This document shows positions 8,622-16,989 of a stretch of DNA of 64,000 nucleotides, in pieces. The notes under the pieces are model-generated. The model worked only from the letters and a program-made list of their open reading frames with translations, had not been told where the DNA came from and did no database searches. The translations under genes were made by a program, and so were the position numbers. Position 1 is the first letter of the stretch, and every line of letters starts with the position of its first letter. The DNA comes from UBA4733 sp036734945 (GTDB taxonomy: Bacteria > Chloroflexota > UBA4733): assembly GCA_036734945.1 (NCBI GenBank), contig DAIMXP010000004.1, positions 71,379 to 135,378 of the forward strand, in the 5' to 3' direction.

Positions 8622-10837
8622 GATGGCACCGTTAACGCCAGCGACTGGCGATAGGCAGGAAACTCGCTGTCGAGCACCCGGCGAACCTGGGCGATCTTCC
8701 AGCGCAGGTGTGCCGCATCGGTCATGTACTCCATGCTCGGCTCCCAGCCCAGCCGGGAGTCCGCTTCGACCAGCGGGATCGTCGCCTCGGCGTTGGCGAT
8801 CTCCCGCTCGGCCAGCGCCGCCATGGCATCCAGGATGGCAGCGGCTTTGCTCGGATCGGGCTCGCCGAACAGGCGCTGCTTGAGCAGCCACCATTCCTTG
8901 CAATGGATGGTGGTGTACACGGCATGGAGGATGAAGCGGCCGAGGCCGAGCATGGTCTGGCCGGCGGACCGCTTGCCCTCCGGCGCCAGCGCGATTGCCT
9001 GCTCCAGGCAGTCCAAGCCCTGTTGCCAGCGTTCGGCCATCCGCTGCAGGCTCCGGATCTCCACGGGGAAGCGTGCCACCCCCAAGGACTGGCGCCCGCT
9101 GTCGTGGGGTTGGTAGCTGGTGTTGACGATGCGGTTGCCGAACATGGCGTAGTCGGCGGCCGGCAGGCTGGCGCCGCTGCGGAAGACCAGCGGGTAGGAA
9201 GGGCCGACCCGAAAGGGGCCGTACTGATCCTCGTTGGTCGGGATGTAGTCCGTGATCGCTTCGCTCCAGTGCTGCCAGGCCTCCAGGGCGAGCGGCGCGC
9301 CTGCGGCGCCGAAGTCACGCCGGGCGATGGCGGCCAGCGTCTCCGCCGGCGGCGGGCTGGGCGCCCAGTAATCCCACTTGGTCAGCTCGCTCACGAAGGA
9401 TGGCCACCAACCGTAGTGGTGCGACTCCATCAGACCGCTGAGCCCCCACTCGTCGCGCGCTTGCAGCAGCGCCGCGTGGCGGCGCGCCCACTGGTAGGGG
9501 ATGGGCTCGTAGGGGATCACCCCGACATCCCAGGTCAGCCCGCCGGTGTTGCTCATCGTATAGAGCCGTAGCCCGCGTTCATGCGCCACCCGTGCTTCGC
9601 TGCTGAAATACTGCCCCGGCCCCACAAAGGACGCTGTGTAATCGACGCAGACGTTGGTGATGCCCTCGTGTTGCCGCTGTTCAAACATCTCGAAGGTCAC
9701 CTGCAAGGTGATGTCGGTGGGCAGGCTGCGGATCAGCGCCAGCCGGTCCGCTTCCGGGGCGTAGCCCCAGTTATAGGTCCAGAAGACGATGTCGGCCTGG
9801 GGGCTGTGCCGCCGGATGACGCGCTTGAGGAGGTTCAACCACTGCGGATAGTCGGCACAGGGCCACCAGCCTGGGCTGGGCTTGTCTGGCGGCAACCCGT
9901 CCGGCGTCGGCGTGCCGCGCAAGACGCCGGTGGTGCGGGGATCCTTGCTCGGGAACTCCACCGATTCCCCGACCAGCACCACGCCCTTGGCGTCGGGGCA
10001 GGCGGCGAAAAGCGCCCCATAGGTGCTGTCGTAATAGGCCTCGGCGCCCGGTTCCTCCGGGTGTTTCAGGCTCTTGAGGTAGCTATACAAGTAGACGTCC
10101 AGGCCGTGGGCGGCGGCGCGCCGCACCAGCGCTCGGAAGTCCTGGTAGCGGCCGGCGCCTGGCTGGCTACCTTGGATGTGGCGCTCGTCGGGCGTCCGAT
10201 CTACACCCTCCGCAAACACCAGAATGGCGTCCAGTCCTGCGTGCGCCATGGCGTTGAGATGCGCGTCGGGGAACTGATCCAGTCCCCAGCCGGAGTGGAC
10301 CATGCGCGGGGCAAAGAGCGGCACGCGCGTCACGTCTCCTACCGGCAAGATCGGCGCTTCGCGCAGGTTCATCAGGTCTTCCAGGTAGTAACTGCCCTGG
10401 CCGGCCCCCCGCTCGTCGTCGCCGCAGACGATCAGGGCTGTCGGCGTGCAGTGGACACGGTAGCCGCGCGGCGTCGCTACCTCGGCAGCAAGGTCAGGCA
10501 ATTCGGCCTTCGTGGCCAGGACGATCACTCGGGCCTCACCCTGGGCGCCGCTGGCGACGTCCTTGACACGGCGCAGCGGCACGGATTCACCCATACTGAC
10601 GAGCAGATAGTCTTCGAGGTCGCGCGCCACGCCGTACAGGAGCGCTCCGGCCTGCTCGCTGATGACGATGCTCCAGCCGGCGCCAATCGCTACCTCATGG
10701 TCTCCCGCAAGCACGGTCGGGTCGCGCCGATCCGGCTGATGGACCACTTCCAGGCGTCGTCGGAACTCGTAGCCTCGCTCCGCCACCGATGGCCCCCTCA
10801 CCGTTGCTTGTCCGCCGTTGCAGCCGTTGTCTGCCAT
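8618..10837 (-). CDS. Putative glycoside hydrolase with hexosaminidase/alpha-glucuronidase-like N-domain
   Basis: 739 aa from the ATG at 10837 (GAGGAG just upstream); longer starts would run through the divergent promoter. Residues of about 20-170 resemble the N-terminal alpha/beta domain of GH20 and GH67 enzymes, including DERGAGQGSYYLEDLM. A TIM-barrel-like region follows (GLDAILVFAEG, LDVYLYSYL, GVVLVGESVEF, IVFWTYNWG). The C-terminal helical region ends with ADSRLGWEPS, shared with the protein at 5125-7419. No signal peptide is visible, so it should act on imported oligosaccharide in the cytoplasm. It is first gene of an operon facing the GntR regulator and probably controlled by it through the palindrome at 10889. 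Confidence 0.65.
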   Translation of the reverse strand: MADNGCNGGQATVRGPSVAERGYEFRRRLEVVHQPDRRDPTVLAGDHEVAIGAGWSIVISEQAGALLYGVARDLEDYLLVSMGESVPLRRVKDVASGAQGEARVIVLATKAELPDLAAEVATPRGYRVHCTPTALIVCGDDERGAGQGSYYLEDLMNLREAPILPVGDVTRVPLFAPRMVHSGWGLDQFPDAHLNAMAHAGLDAILVFAEGVDRTPDERHIQGSQPGAGRYQDFRALVRRAAAHGLDVYLYSYLKSLKHPEEPGAEAYYDSTYGALFAACPDAKGVVLVGESVEFPSKDPRTTGVLRGTPTPDGLPPDKPSPGWWPCADYPQWLNLLKRVIRRHSPQADIVFWTYNWGYAPEADRLALIRSLPTDITLQVTFEMFEQRQHEGITNVCVDYTASFVGPGQYFSSEARVAHERGLRLYTMSNTGGLTWDVGVIPYEPIPYQWARRHAALLQARDEWGLSGLMESHHYGWWPSFVSELTKWDYWAPSPPPAETLAAIARRDFGAAGAPLALEAWQHWSEAITDYIPTNEDQYGPFRVGPSYPLVFRSGASLPAADYAMFGNRIVNTSYQPHDSGRQSLGVARFPVEIRSLQRMAERWQQGLDCLEQAIALAPEGKRSAGQTMLGLGRFILHAVYTTIHCKEWWLLKQRLFGEPDPSKAAAILDAMAALAEREIANAEATIPLVEADSRLGWEPSMEYMTDAAHLRWKIAQVRRVLDSEFPAYRQSLALTVPS

Positions 10838-10847
10838 TGCTCCTCGC

Positions 10848-10876
10848 TTGACAGCCACCGACCGATGCGCTAGTAT
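10848..10876 (+). promoter_or_regulatory. Sigma-70 promoter for the GntR regulator
   Basis: TTGACA at 10848-10853, a 17-base spacer and TAGTAT at 10871-10876 fit the consensus closely. Transcription would begin near 10883, about 64 bases before the chosen GntR start. Confidence 0.75.
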
Positions 10877-10901
10877 TCCATACAAATGTGTATACATGCA
10901 A
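10872..10901 (-). promoter_or_regulatory. Candidate promoter of the glycosidase operon
   Basis: On the minus strand TTGCAT (10901-10896), an 18-base spacer and AATACT (10877-10872) form a plausible promoter. Its -10 overlaps the -10 of the divergent GntR promoter, and the TGTATACA palindrome lies in its spacer. Confidence 0.5.
10889..10896. promoter_or_regulatory. Palindrome TGTATACA, candidate GntR/FCD operator
   Basis: This perfect 8-base palindrome lies just after the predicted start point of the GntR transcript and within the promoter of the divergent operon. FCD-type GntR repressors commonly bind TxGTATACxA-like palindromes, so joint auto-repression and operon repression is likely. It is an inference from motif and position. 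Confidence 0.55.
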
Positions 10902-10946
10902 GTGCCCTGGCATGGACTGATCCTCGTATTCGGTAGCACATGCAGA

Positions 10947-11690
10947 ATGGACGAAGAACAATTGCTGCGTAACGGGACTGCGATGCTGGCCGAGCGGGCG
11001 GAAGAACCTGCCGCCCAGGCAGGGGACCTGGCCACCACTGCCTACCGGCGAATCCGGGAAGCCATCTTACGGATGGAGTTTCAGCCGGGCCAGCGACTCC
11101 AGGAGGTGGAGATCGCGGCATGGCTCGGCATCAGCCGTACCCCCGTGCGCGAGTCGTTTCGCCGGCTGCAAGCCGAAGGGTTGCTGCAAAGCCTCGCCAC
11201 GCGCGGCGTCATCGTCGCGGAGGTTTCCATTGAGGAAGTCGACGATGCCTATCGCGTCATCGAGATGCTGGAAGCGCTCTCCAGCCGCCTGGCGGCGGAG
11301 CGTCTGACGCAAGACGGCGCCACGGCAATCCGCCTGCTGCTTGACCAGATGCGTGACGCGGCGGCAGCCACGGAATTGGAACGCTGGGTAAAGGTTGACG
11401 GCGATTTTCACACCACCATCCGCGCTATCGCCAACAATCCCAAATTACTCCAGGTCGCGGAACTGGTCTACCCGATCATCGAGCGGGTGCGCTATCTGCA
11501 CTTGCGAGAGGGATCCGAACCGGAACGGCTGGCGGCGGAGACGACGGCGCACCAACGCCTGGGCGAGGCTATCCTGGCCCAGGACGGTGAGTTGGCGGAG
11601 CGCCTCGTGCGGCAGTTGTTCACCAAGGCCCGCCAGGACAACGTCCGCTTGCTCCGCCGCTGGGTCGCGCCGTTGCGCCGCAGCTTCTGA
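10947..11690 (+). CDS. GntR-family transcriptional regulator (FCD subfamily)
   Basis: 247 aa from the ATG at 10947. The winged helix-turn-helix (RLQEVEIAAWLGISRTPVRE) covers about residues 45-85. The FCD ligand domain follows, with GDFHTTI and a later HQRL supplying the usual metal-binding Asp/His residues. The family generally represses sugar-acid or organic-acid catabolic operons and releases DNA when it binds the inducer. It is divergent from the glycosidase operon and reads toward a Gfo/Idh gene 122 bases downstream. The ribosome-binding site is weak. ATG at 10983 is an alternative start, and the longer frame from 10818 would start upstream of the promoter, so it was rejected. Confidence 0.88.
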   Translation: MDEEQLLRNGTAMLAERAEEPAAQAGDLATTAYRRIREAILRMEFQPGQRLQEVEIAAWLGISRTPVRESFRRLQAEGLLQSLATRGVIVAEVSIEEVDDAYRVIEMLEALSSRLAAERLTQDGATAIRLLLDQMRDAAAATELERWVKVDGDFHTTIRAIANNPKLLQVAELVYPIIERVRYLHLREGSEPERLAAETTAHQRLGEAILAQDGELAERLVRQLFTKARQDNVRLLRRWVAPLRRSF

Positions 11691-11812
11691 TGGCCATGGT
11701 CAAGCACCGGTGGCGGCCGGTCTGACGCTCTGAGCGCGAGGGTTGACACGTCCAGGCGACTGCATCGACGGAGGGCGGCGGTCGCTCTCCACGTAAGCGA
11801 GGGAGATCACTC

Positions 11813-12841
11813 GTGCCAGGAACACAGCTCGGCGTCGCCATCTTTGGCTGCGGGCACATGGGGACGGTGCATGCCAAGAACGTCGTTCGGGACGAACGCG
11901 CGCGCCTCGTCGCGCTGGTCGATCCCCGTATTGAGGCGGCGGAGCACCTACGGGGGCAGGTCGATTTGCCCGCCGACAGCGTCCGCGTTACCGCCTCGGC
12001 CGAGGAGGCGCTGGCCGATCCTGCCGTGAGCGCGGTAGTGATCGCCACCCACCATGACCTGCACCCGGTGCTGGCCACCGCCGCCGCCCGTGCCGGCAAG
12101 CATGTCTTCTGCGAGAAGCCGCTGGGGCTCACCAACGAGGCCTGCGCGCAGATCGCCGACGCGGTGCGCGCTGCCGGCGTGCAACTCGTCGTCGGCTTCC
12201 AGGCGCGGCACGCGGCGCTGGTGCGGCTGGCGGCTGAGCGGATTCCCGCGCCACGCATCCTCTACGGCCAGATCATCGATCCCCGCTGGTCCGACCGTAG
12301 CTGGGCGGTAGACCCGCTTGAGGGCGGCGGGAATGTGCTCTCCCAGGGCGTCCACACCTTCGATCTGCTCTGCCACCTCGCCGGCGCCGAGCCGGAAGCC
12401 GTCTTCGCCGGTGGCGGGACGCTCACCCACGATCCGGCGCGAACCGCAGTGATGGATAGCATCGCGGCGACCATCCGCTTCGCCAACGGCGCGACGGCCT
12501 CGCTGCTCATCGGCGACTTCGGACCGAGCCCCTGGACCGGCAAGTCCTTCTACGAGTTGTTCGATGCCAACGGCAATAGCGCCACTGTCTACGGCTATTA
12601 CGAGCGCGTGCGCTTCGCCAAAGGCGAGCCGCAGGAAGTCGGCAAAGACGACCTGTCCGAGGCGCAACGCGAGGATTATCAAGGGTACGGCGGGCTGATG
12701 CGGGAGTTCATCGGCTGCGCACTCGCCAACCGGCCTCCCGAGATCGGGGCCAGCGTCGCCGATGGTGTCCGCGCGACTGCACTCGCGCTTGCCTGCTTCG
12801 AGAGCATTCGTAGCGGGAACGTCGTCCGGCTGAAGGCGTAG
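11813..12841 (+). CDS. Gfo/Idh/MocA family oxidoreductase
   Basis: 342 aa from a GTG at 11813 with GGGAG eight bases upstream. The Rossmann motif GVAIFGCGHMG is at about residues 7-17, EKP appears in FCEKPLG, and NVLSQGVHTFDLLCHLAG marks the substrate domain. It is a predicted cytosolic NAD(P)-dependent sugar dehydrogenase or related enzyme. It follows the GntR gene on the same strand and may be cotranscribed with it, which would make it part of the same regulon as the glycosidase operon. The substrate is unknown. Confidence 0.88.
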   Translation: MPGTQLGVAIFGCGHMGTVHAKNVVRDERARLVALVDPRIEAAEHLRGQVDLPADSVRVTASAEEALADPAVSAVVIATHHDLHPVLATAAARAGKHVFCEKPLGLTNEACAQIADAVRAAGVQLVVGFQARHAALVRLAAERIPAPRILYGQIIDPRWSDRSWAVDPLEGGGNVLSQGVHTFDLLCHLAGAEPEAVFAGGGTLTHDPARTAVMDSIAATIRFANGATASLLIGDFGPSPWTGKSFYELFDANGNSATVYGYYERVRFAKGEPQEVGKDDLSEAQREDYQGYGGLMREFIGCALANRPPEIGASVADGVRATALALACFESIRSGNVVRLKA

Positions 12842-12955
12842 GGCACACCGTACCGAGTCTACGATGAAACTCGCCTCGGGCCACGCCGGCAGGTTTCATT
12901 GTGGCTTGAGTGTCGTACACACGTACTACCAAAGAAGTACAGGAGGTTGGCGCCT

Positions 12956-13192
12956 ATGAATGGAATTCGCGGCAGCGCGGCGACCGCGTGGATGGCGGGG
13001 CCGCAGTACATCCGGCACCTGGACTACTACCTCTCCGGCGATAGCCCGGACGCCTTCGCCGACTACGACCCCGATCGTCTGGCCGACGAACTGTGCTCGG
13101 CCAAACCAAACGTCGTCGCCATCTTTGCCCTGAACCAGCACGGCTACGCCTACTATCCTAACGAGGCTGCGCCTCAGACCGACGAGTTGTAG
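12956..13192 (+). pseudogene. Truncated glycosyl-hydrolase (GHL6-like) N-terminal fragment
   Basis: 78 codons from an ATG with a strong AGGAGG nine bases upstream. The peptide contains YIRHLDYYLSG and LNQHGYAYYPNEA, which resemble the start of hypothetical glycosyl hydrolase family 6 proteins (about 500-700 aa when complete). The frame ends at a stop after TDEL, where the family normally continues into its barrel. Neither of the other forward frames downstream restores it. It is therefore a truncated remnant that kept its ribosome-binding site and might still be translated. Family assignment is from recollection of the HGYxYYP pattern, not from a search. Confidence 0.6.
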
Positions 13193-13734
13193 CGCCGGTG
13201 GTATCCTTGCTCGTACAAGAGCGGCAGATCTGGTCGCGCGCCAGCAGGCAGAAGCACGGCAGAAACGGGTCGCCACGCTGCGGCCCTCTTTGGCGCCTGA
13301 TCTTCAGGCCCCGGCAATCTCTAGCCACCCGCTGTCGCCAATGGCACGCACCGGTTCCGTCACCTTGCAGCTCAGCACCGAGCCCCTTCACTGGGGAGGG
13401 GGAGTTTATGTGCCGCGTCAACATCACGGCGAAAACTTGACTCAATCGCAACGACTTTTGGACACCTAGTACAGGATTCTGGAAGTCACTATGCGGTTCG
13501 GCTGGCGTGCTGCAAGGGAGAATATGCCTGCCTAACCGCCCAAGGACTTGCAAAACCTCGTACTAGTCTTCAAATCTTCTGGACCTGTACGACATCATTG
13601 TGCTGGAGCACGAGTAGTGCAGAACTGCACGGCAAATGTGGCTGTCAATGAAGGCGCCCTTGGCGCCTGGGTCGAAGCGCTGGTGGACGTCGGCGCCGTA
13701 TGAAGGACGGGAAGGTACAGGGGAGGGGTCGGAC
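13193..13734. other. Degenerate non-coding stretch after the truncated hydrolase
   Basis: No convincing gene is present. One plus-strand frame is open at about 13199-13468 (AADLVARQQAEARQK, then LQLSTEPLHWGGG), has no start or ribosome-binding site and ends in a stop. It reads like the tail of a lost gene, possibly a transposase. The last half is visibly more AT-rich than the neighbourhood and has scattered GTACAGG and GTAC-containing short repeats in both orientations. This fits a decayed insertion that truncated the hydrolase, but the element type cannot be identified. Confidence 0.45.
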
Positions 13735-14748
13735 GTGGAGTATGTCAGCTTCGGCAGGGCGGGCATCAAGGTCTCGCGCCTGGCGCTGGGCCTCGGCCTG
13801 CGCGGTCAAAGCGACGAAACGGCGGCGGAGCAATTGACCTACGCCGCACTGGACAGCGGCATCAACCTCTTTGACTGCGCCAACGTCTATGGGTTGATGG
13901 ACGACCGGGCCTACGCCGGCCGGTCGGAGGTGATTCTGGGCCGCGCGCTCAAGAGGCGGCGGGACGAGGTCGTCATCACCTCCAAGGTCTGCAGCGCCAT
14001 CGGCAATGGCCCCAACGATGCCGGCGGCTCGCGCTACCACATCATGCGCGAAGTAGAAAGGTCCTTGCGGCGACTCGCCACCGACCGGATCGACATCTAT
14101 CTGCTCCACACCTTTGATGCTTCCACGCCGTTGGAAGAGCAACTGCGGGCGCTGGACGATCTGGTGCGTCAAGGCAAAGTTCGCTATGTCGGCGTCTGCA
14201 ACTATGCAGCCTGGCAGGTCTGTCAGGCACTCTGGGTGCAAGACCACATGGCGGCGGCGCCGTTGCTCACTGTACAGAATCCCTACAGCCTCCTGAACCG
14301 GGATCTGGAACGGGAAATGTTCCCGCTCGTCCGCGCGCTCGGCATCGGCGTGATGGCGTACGCGCCGCTGGGAACGGGCCTCCTCAGCGGCGCCTATCGC
14401 CCGGGTGTGGCGCCCTCGCCAGAGACATTGTGGGGCGGCAGTCGGCGTCCTAGCTATGAGCGGACGCTGCGCGGCGCCGTAGCCGACGTCGCGACCACGC
14501 TGCAGCAGGTAGCCGAACGCTGCGAGGCCACGATCGCCCAGGTCGCCTTGCGCTGGGTGCTCTCTCACCCGGAAGTGACGGTGGCGATCTCCGGCGCCGA
14601 CACCGCCGTCCAAATGCGAGAAAACGTCGGCGCCCTGAACATCGAGATCGCCCCGGACGACCTGGTCCGGCTGAGCCAGGTCTCGGCGGGCCTTGATCTC
14701 ATCCTTGATGGTCCGGGTATCGGGTCATCATCTGCGAGTCAGCGCTGA
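13735..14748 (+). CDS. Aldo/keto reductase
   Basis: 337 aa from the GTG at 13735, preceded by GGGGAGG; the upstream in-frame ATG lacks a ribosome-binding site. The (beta/alpha)8 reductase tetrad is visible: Asp in LFDCANVYG with Tyr two residues further on, Lys in VITSKVCS and His in YLLHTFD. The cofactor end (VAISGADTAVQMRENV) follows. The family reduces aldehydes and ketones or oxidises sugars with NADP(H) in the cytoplasm. It probably handles a sugar or ketose intermediate from this locus, with no specific substrate evident. It is convergent with the PhyH-like gene 29 bases away. Confidence 0.9.
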   Translation: MEYVSFGRAGIKVSRLALGLGLRGQSDETAAEQLTYAALDSGINLFDCANVYGLMDDRAYAGRSEVILGRALKRRRDEVVITSKVCSAIGNGPNDAGGSRYHIMREVERSLRRLATDRIDIYLLHTFDASTPLEEQLRALDDLVRQGKVRYVGVCNYAAWQVCQALWVQDHMAAAPLLTVQNPYSLLNRDLEREMFPLVRALGIGVMAYAPLGTGLLSGAYRPGVAPSPETLWGGSRRPSYERTLRGAVADVATTLQQVAERCEATIAQVALRWVLSHPEVTVAISGADTAVQMRENVGALNIEIAPDDLVRLSQVSAGLDLILDGPGIGSSSASQR

Positions 14749-14777
14749 GGTGACCGAGGCGTGCCTGGCAATGGATA

Positions 14778-15530
14778 TCATGAGCCAACTGGCAGACTTG
14801 AGCCGCTGCCGCGCACGATGGCGGCCGCCGTCATCGCCGGATAGTCGAGATCCTCGACCTGGGCATCCTTGTAGGTGCAGATAGCTGCCCAACGCTCCCT
14901 GCCACTGGTGTTGGGATAGGAGGCGTGGAGGGTGAGGTCGTGGAAGATGACGACCGAGCCGGCGGGCACGGCGGCCGTTACCACCTGCGCTTCGTCAATA
15001 TGCCGGGGATCGACCCGATGGACGAAACCGGCGCCCGGGGCCGCCCTGCCGTCGTGCTCCGTCGACCAGCTCTGGCTGCCGGGGACCAGCTTCAGGCAGC
15101 CGTTTGCGGGATCGACATCGTCGAGCGCAATCCAGGCATTGAGCTTGTGGCAACCGTGCCAGTAGGCCCAGTCCTGGTGCCAGGGCGTATTCTCGGCGAC
15201 CTCTTCCGCTTTGAAGACCACCTTGTCGCTCCAGAACATAATATTCGGGCCGATGAGCGGCTCCATCAGGTCGAGCAGTCGCGGATCGCGCGCGAAGGCG
15301 CGGCACAAGGAGCTGTTAATGGACAGCCCGACGAAGACGCCGGACTGCCGGAACTTCGGCAGAGCTGCACCGCGCGCCTGCGCCTCAGCCGTCAGCCGGT
15401 CCAGCAGGCGTCGACACTCCTCTTTCCATGCCTGCGCCTCCTCCCGAGCGAAAACGCCGGGCACGACCAGCACCCCGTTACGGGCAAACGCTTCCGCCTG
15501 CTCACTCACCGTTGGCGTAGTGCTCTGCAT
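14778..15530 (-). CDS. Phytanoyl-CoA dioxygenase (PhyH) family protein
   Basis: 250 aa from the ATG at 15530 with AAAGGAG seven bases upstream. The Fe(II)/2-oxoglutarate motif is present: HQD in TPWHQDWAYW near the middle, the distal His in FHDLTLHASYPN, and an Arg in GRERWAAI as the likely 2-oxoglutarate ligand. The family hydroxylates small substrates in the cytoplasm using O2 and 2-oxoglutarate; most bacterial members have unknown substrates. It is divergent from the esterase at 15655. Two further family members lie in this window (52717 and 59509). Confidence 0.87.
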   Translation of the reverse strand: MQSTTPTVSEQAEAFARNGVLVVPGVFAREEAQAWKEECRRLLDRLTAEAQARGAALPKFRQSGVFVGLSINSSLCRAFARDPRLLDLMEPLIGPNIMFWSDKVVFKAEEVAENTPWHQDWAYWHGCHKLNAWIALDDVDPANGCLKLVPGSQSWSTEHDGRAAPGAGFVHRVDPRHIDEAQVVTAAVPAGSVVIFHDLTLHASYPNTSGRERWAAICTYKDAQVEDLDYPAMTAAAIVRGSGSSLPVGS

Positions 15531-15654
15531 CGCTGTCTCCTTTCGCTGCGGACGCGGCGCTTCTCTGCCGCGGTTGCCCGGGGCATCCTCGCCTCCTGGG
15601 CACTCCAAAGTGTATAGTCTGTGGCCGGTATGTATGGAGAGGAGTGTAGCGCGA

Positions 15655-16719
15655 ATGTGTGCGCAACGGCTGATTGATCCCCTGGACGGCATCCTGGCGC
15701 GCGCGGCGACCGGAGCATCGCTGACGCTGCCGGAAACGCCGACGGCCTGGCAGGCATGGCGGCCCCAGGCGCTGGAGCGGGTGCGTCAGGCTCTGGCGCC
15801 GTGGCCGGAGCGGGTACCCCTGGCAGCCGAGGAAACGACGCGACACGATGCCGGCGACCACTGGCGCATCCGCGTGCTCTACGATAGCGACGCCTTCACG
15901 ACAGTTCCGGCCTGGCTGCTCCTGCCCAAGGATCTGTCGTCCGGTGAGCGGCGCCCAGCACTGCTCTGCGCGCACGGGCACGGACGAGGCAAGGATGACC
16001 CGGCCGGCGTCATTGACCCTGCCCTGCCCGAAGAAGAGCGGCAACGCCAGGAAGAGAGCCTGCGCCGGCAGAACTACGATTACGCCCGGCAGTTCGTGCG
16101 CCGGGGCTACGTCTGCCTGGCGCCGGATTGGCGCGGCTTCGGTGAGCGCACGCCACCGACCGAGTGGGTTCGGGGACGGCGCGACCCCTGCAACGTGTTG
16201 TACCTCGCCTACGGCTACCTCGGCTTCCAACTGCTCGCCCTCGACCTCTGGGACGGCATGCGCGGTATCGACTACCTGCAGTCGCGGCCTGAGGTGGACC
16301 CGGAGCGCATTGGCTGCGTCGGTCTCTCCTTCGGCGGCACCATGACAACATACCTGACCGCCCTTGACAAGCGGATCAAGGCGGCCGTCGTCGCCTGCTA
16401 CTTCAGCACCGTCCGCCACGACGCGCTGACGATGCGCGGACGCGCCAACACCTGCGGCAACCAGTTCCTGCGTGACCTGCTGACCTTCGGTGACATCTCC
16501 ACCGTCGCCGGCCTGATCGCGCCCCGTCCGCTACTGGCCGAGAGTGGCGAGTACGACGATTGCTTCGTGCTGGACGACGCGCTGCGCTGTTACGCGGAGG
16601 TACGCCAGGTATACACCGCGGCCGACGCCGCCGACCGCCTGCAACACGACGTGTTCCCGGGCCCCCACGCCTTCAGCGGCCGCATCGCCTTCGACTTCTT
16701 CGCCCACTGGCTGGGCTGA
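15655..16719 (+). CDS. Alpha/beta-hydrolase, acetyl-xylan-esterase/dienelactone-hydrolase-like
   Basis: 354 aa from the ATG at 15655 (GAGAGGAG ten bases upstream). The alpha/beta-hydrolase core shows the oxyanion HGHGRGK, the nucleophile in GCVGLSFGG, an acidic stretch after LLAESGEYDD and the C-terminal His in FPGPHAFSG. No signal peptide is present, so it should work inside the cell. Proteins of this shape deacylate sugars or open lactones. It may serve the same pathway as the divergent PhyH-like enzyme. Three proteins of related build occur in the window (also at 18317 and 47282). Confidence 0.82.
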   Translation: MCAQRLIDPLDGILARAATGASLTLPETPTAWQAWRPQALERVRQALAPWPERVPLAAEETTRHDAGDHWRIRVLYDSDAFTTVPAWLLLPKDLSSGERRPALLCAHGHGRGKDDPAGVIDPALPEEERQRQEESLRRQNYDYARQFVRRGYVCLAPDWRGFGERTPPTEWVRGRRDPCNVLYLAYGYLGFQLLALDLWDGMRGIDYLQSRPEVDPERIGCVGLSFGGTMTTYLTALDKRIKAAVVACYFSTVRHDALTMRGRANTCGNQFLRDLLTFGDISTVAGLIAPRPLLAESGEYDDCFVLDDALRCYAEVRQVYTAADAADRLQHDVFPGPHAFSGRIAFDFFAHWLG

Positions 16720-16774
16720 GGCGTAGAGTAGTTACTGGTAGCGAACCTCCAAGAGTGTGCGGATGGCACGTGTA

Positions 16775-16896
16775 CCCGCCCCTGAACGGGCGGGCTAGCA
16801 GGACGAACCCTGCTAAACAGGCTGCGCGGTCTCCGAAACGGTGTCCAGCCTGCTTCAGCAGGCTTGTCGATCGTAGCCCTACGATTTATCGTAGGG
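16775..16896. repeat. Array of four short perfect hairpins (REP/MITE-like)
   Basis: Four back-to-back inverted repeats occur in about 120 bases: 16775-16794 (7-bp arms), 16796-16815 (7 bp), 16847-16864 (8 bp) and 16877-16896 (9-bp arms, TT loop). All are perfect and lie between two plus-strand genes. Such hairpin clusters resemble repetitive extragenic elements mobilised by REP-associated transposases. No transposase is adjacent, and copy number in the genome cannot be known here. Confidence 0.7.
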
Positions 16897-16989
16897 TGCG
16901 GACAGGCTCTGCGTCCATCCGTTGTGCGGCCCGAACTGCACAGCATGGTAGTGTCTGCCCAGGTGAGGAGCAGGAGCACCGGAGACTAT

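Noticed and set aside
9581..10873. Plus-strand ORF of 430 aa
   Set aside because: It is fully antisense to the glycosidase gene at 8618-10837 and has no domain features.
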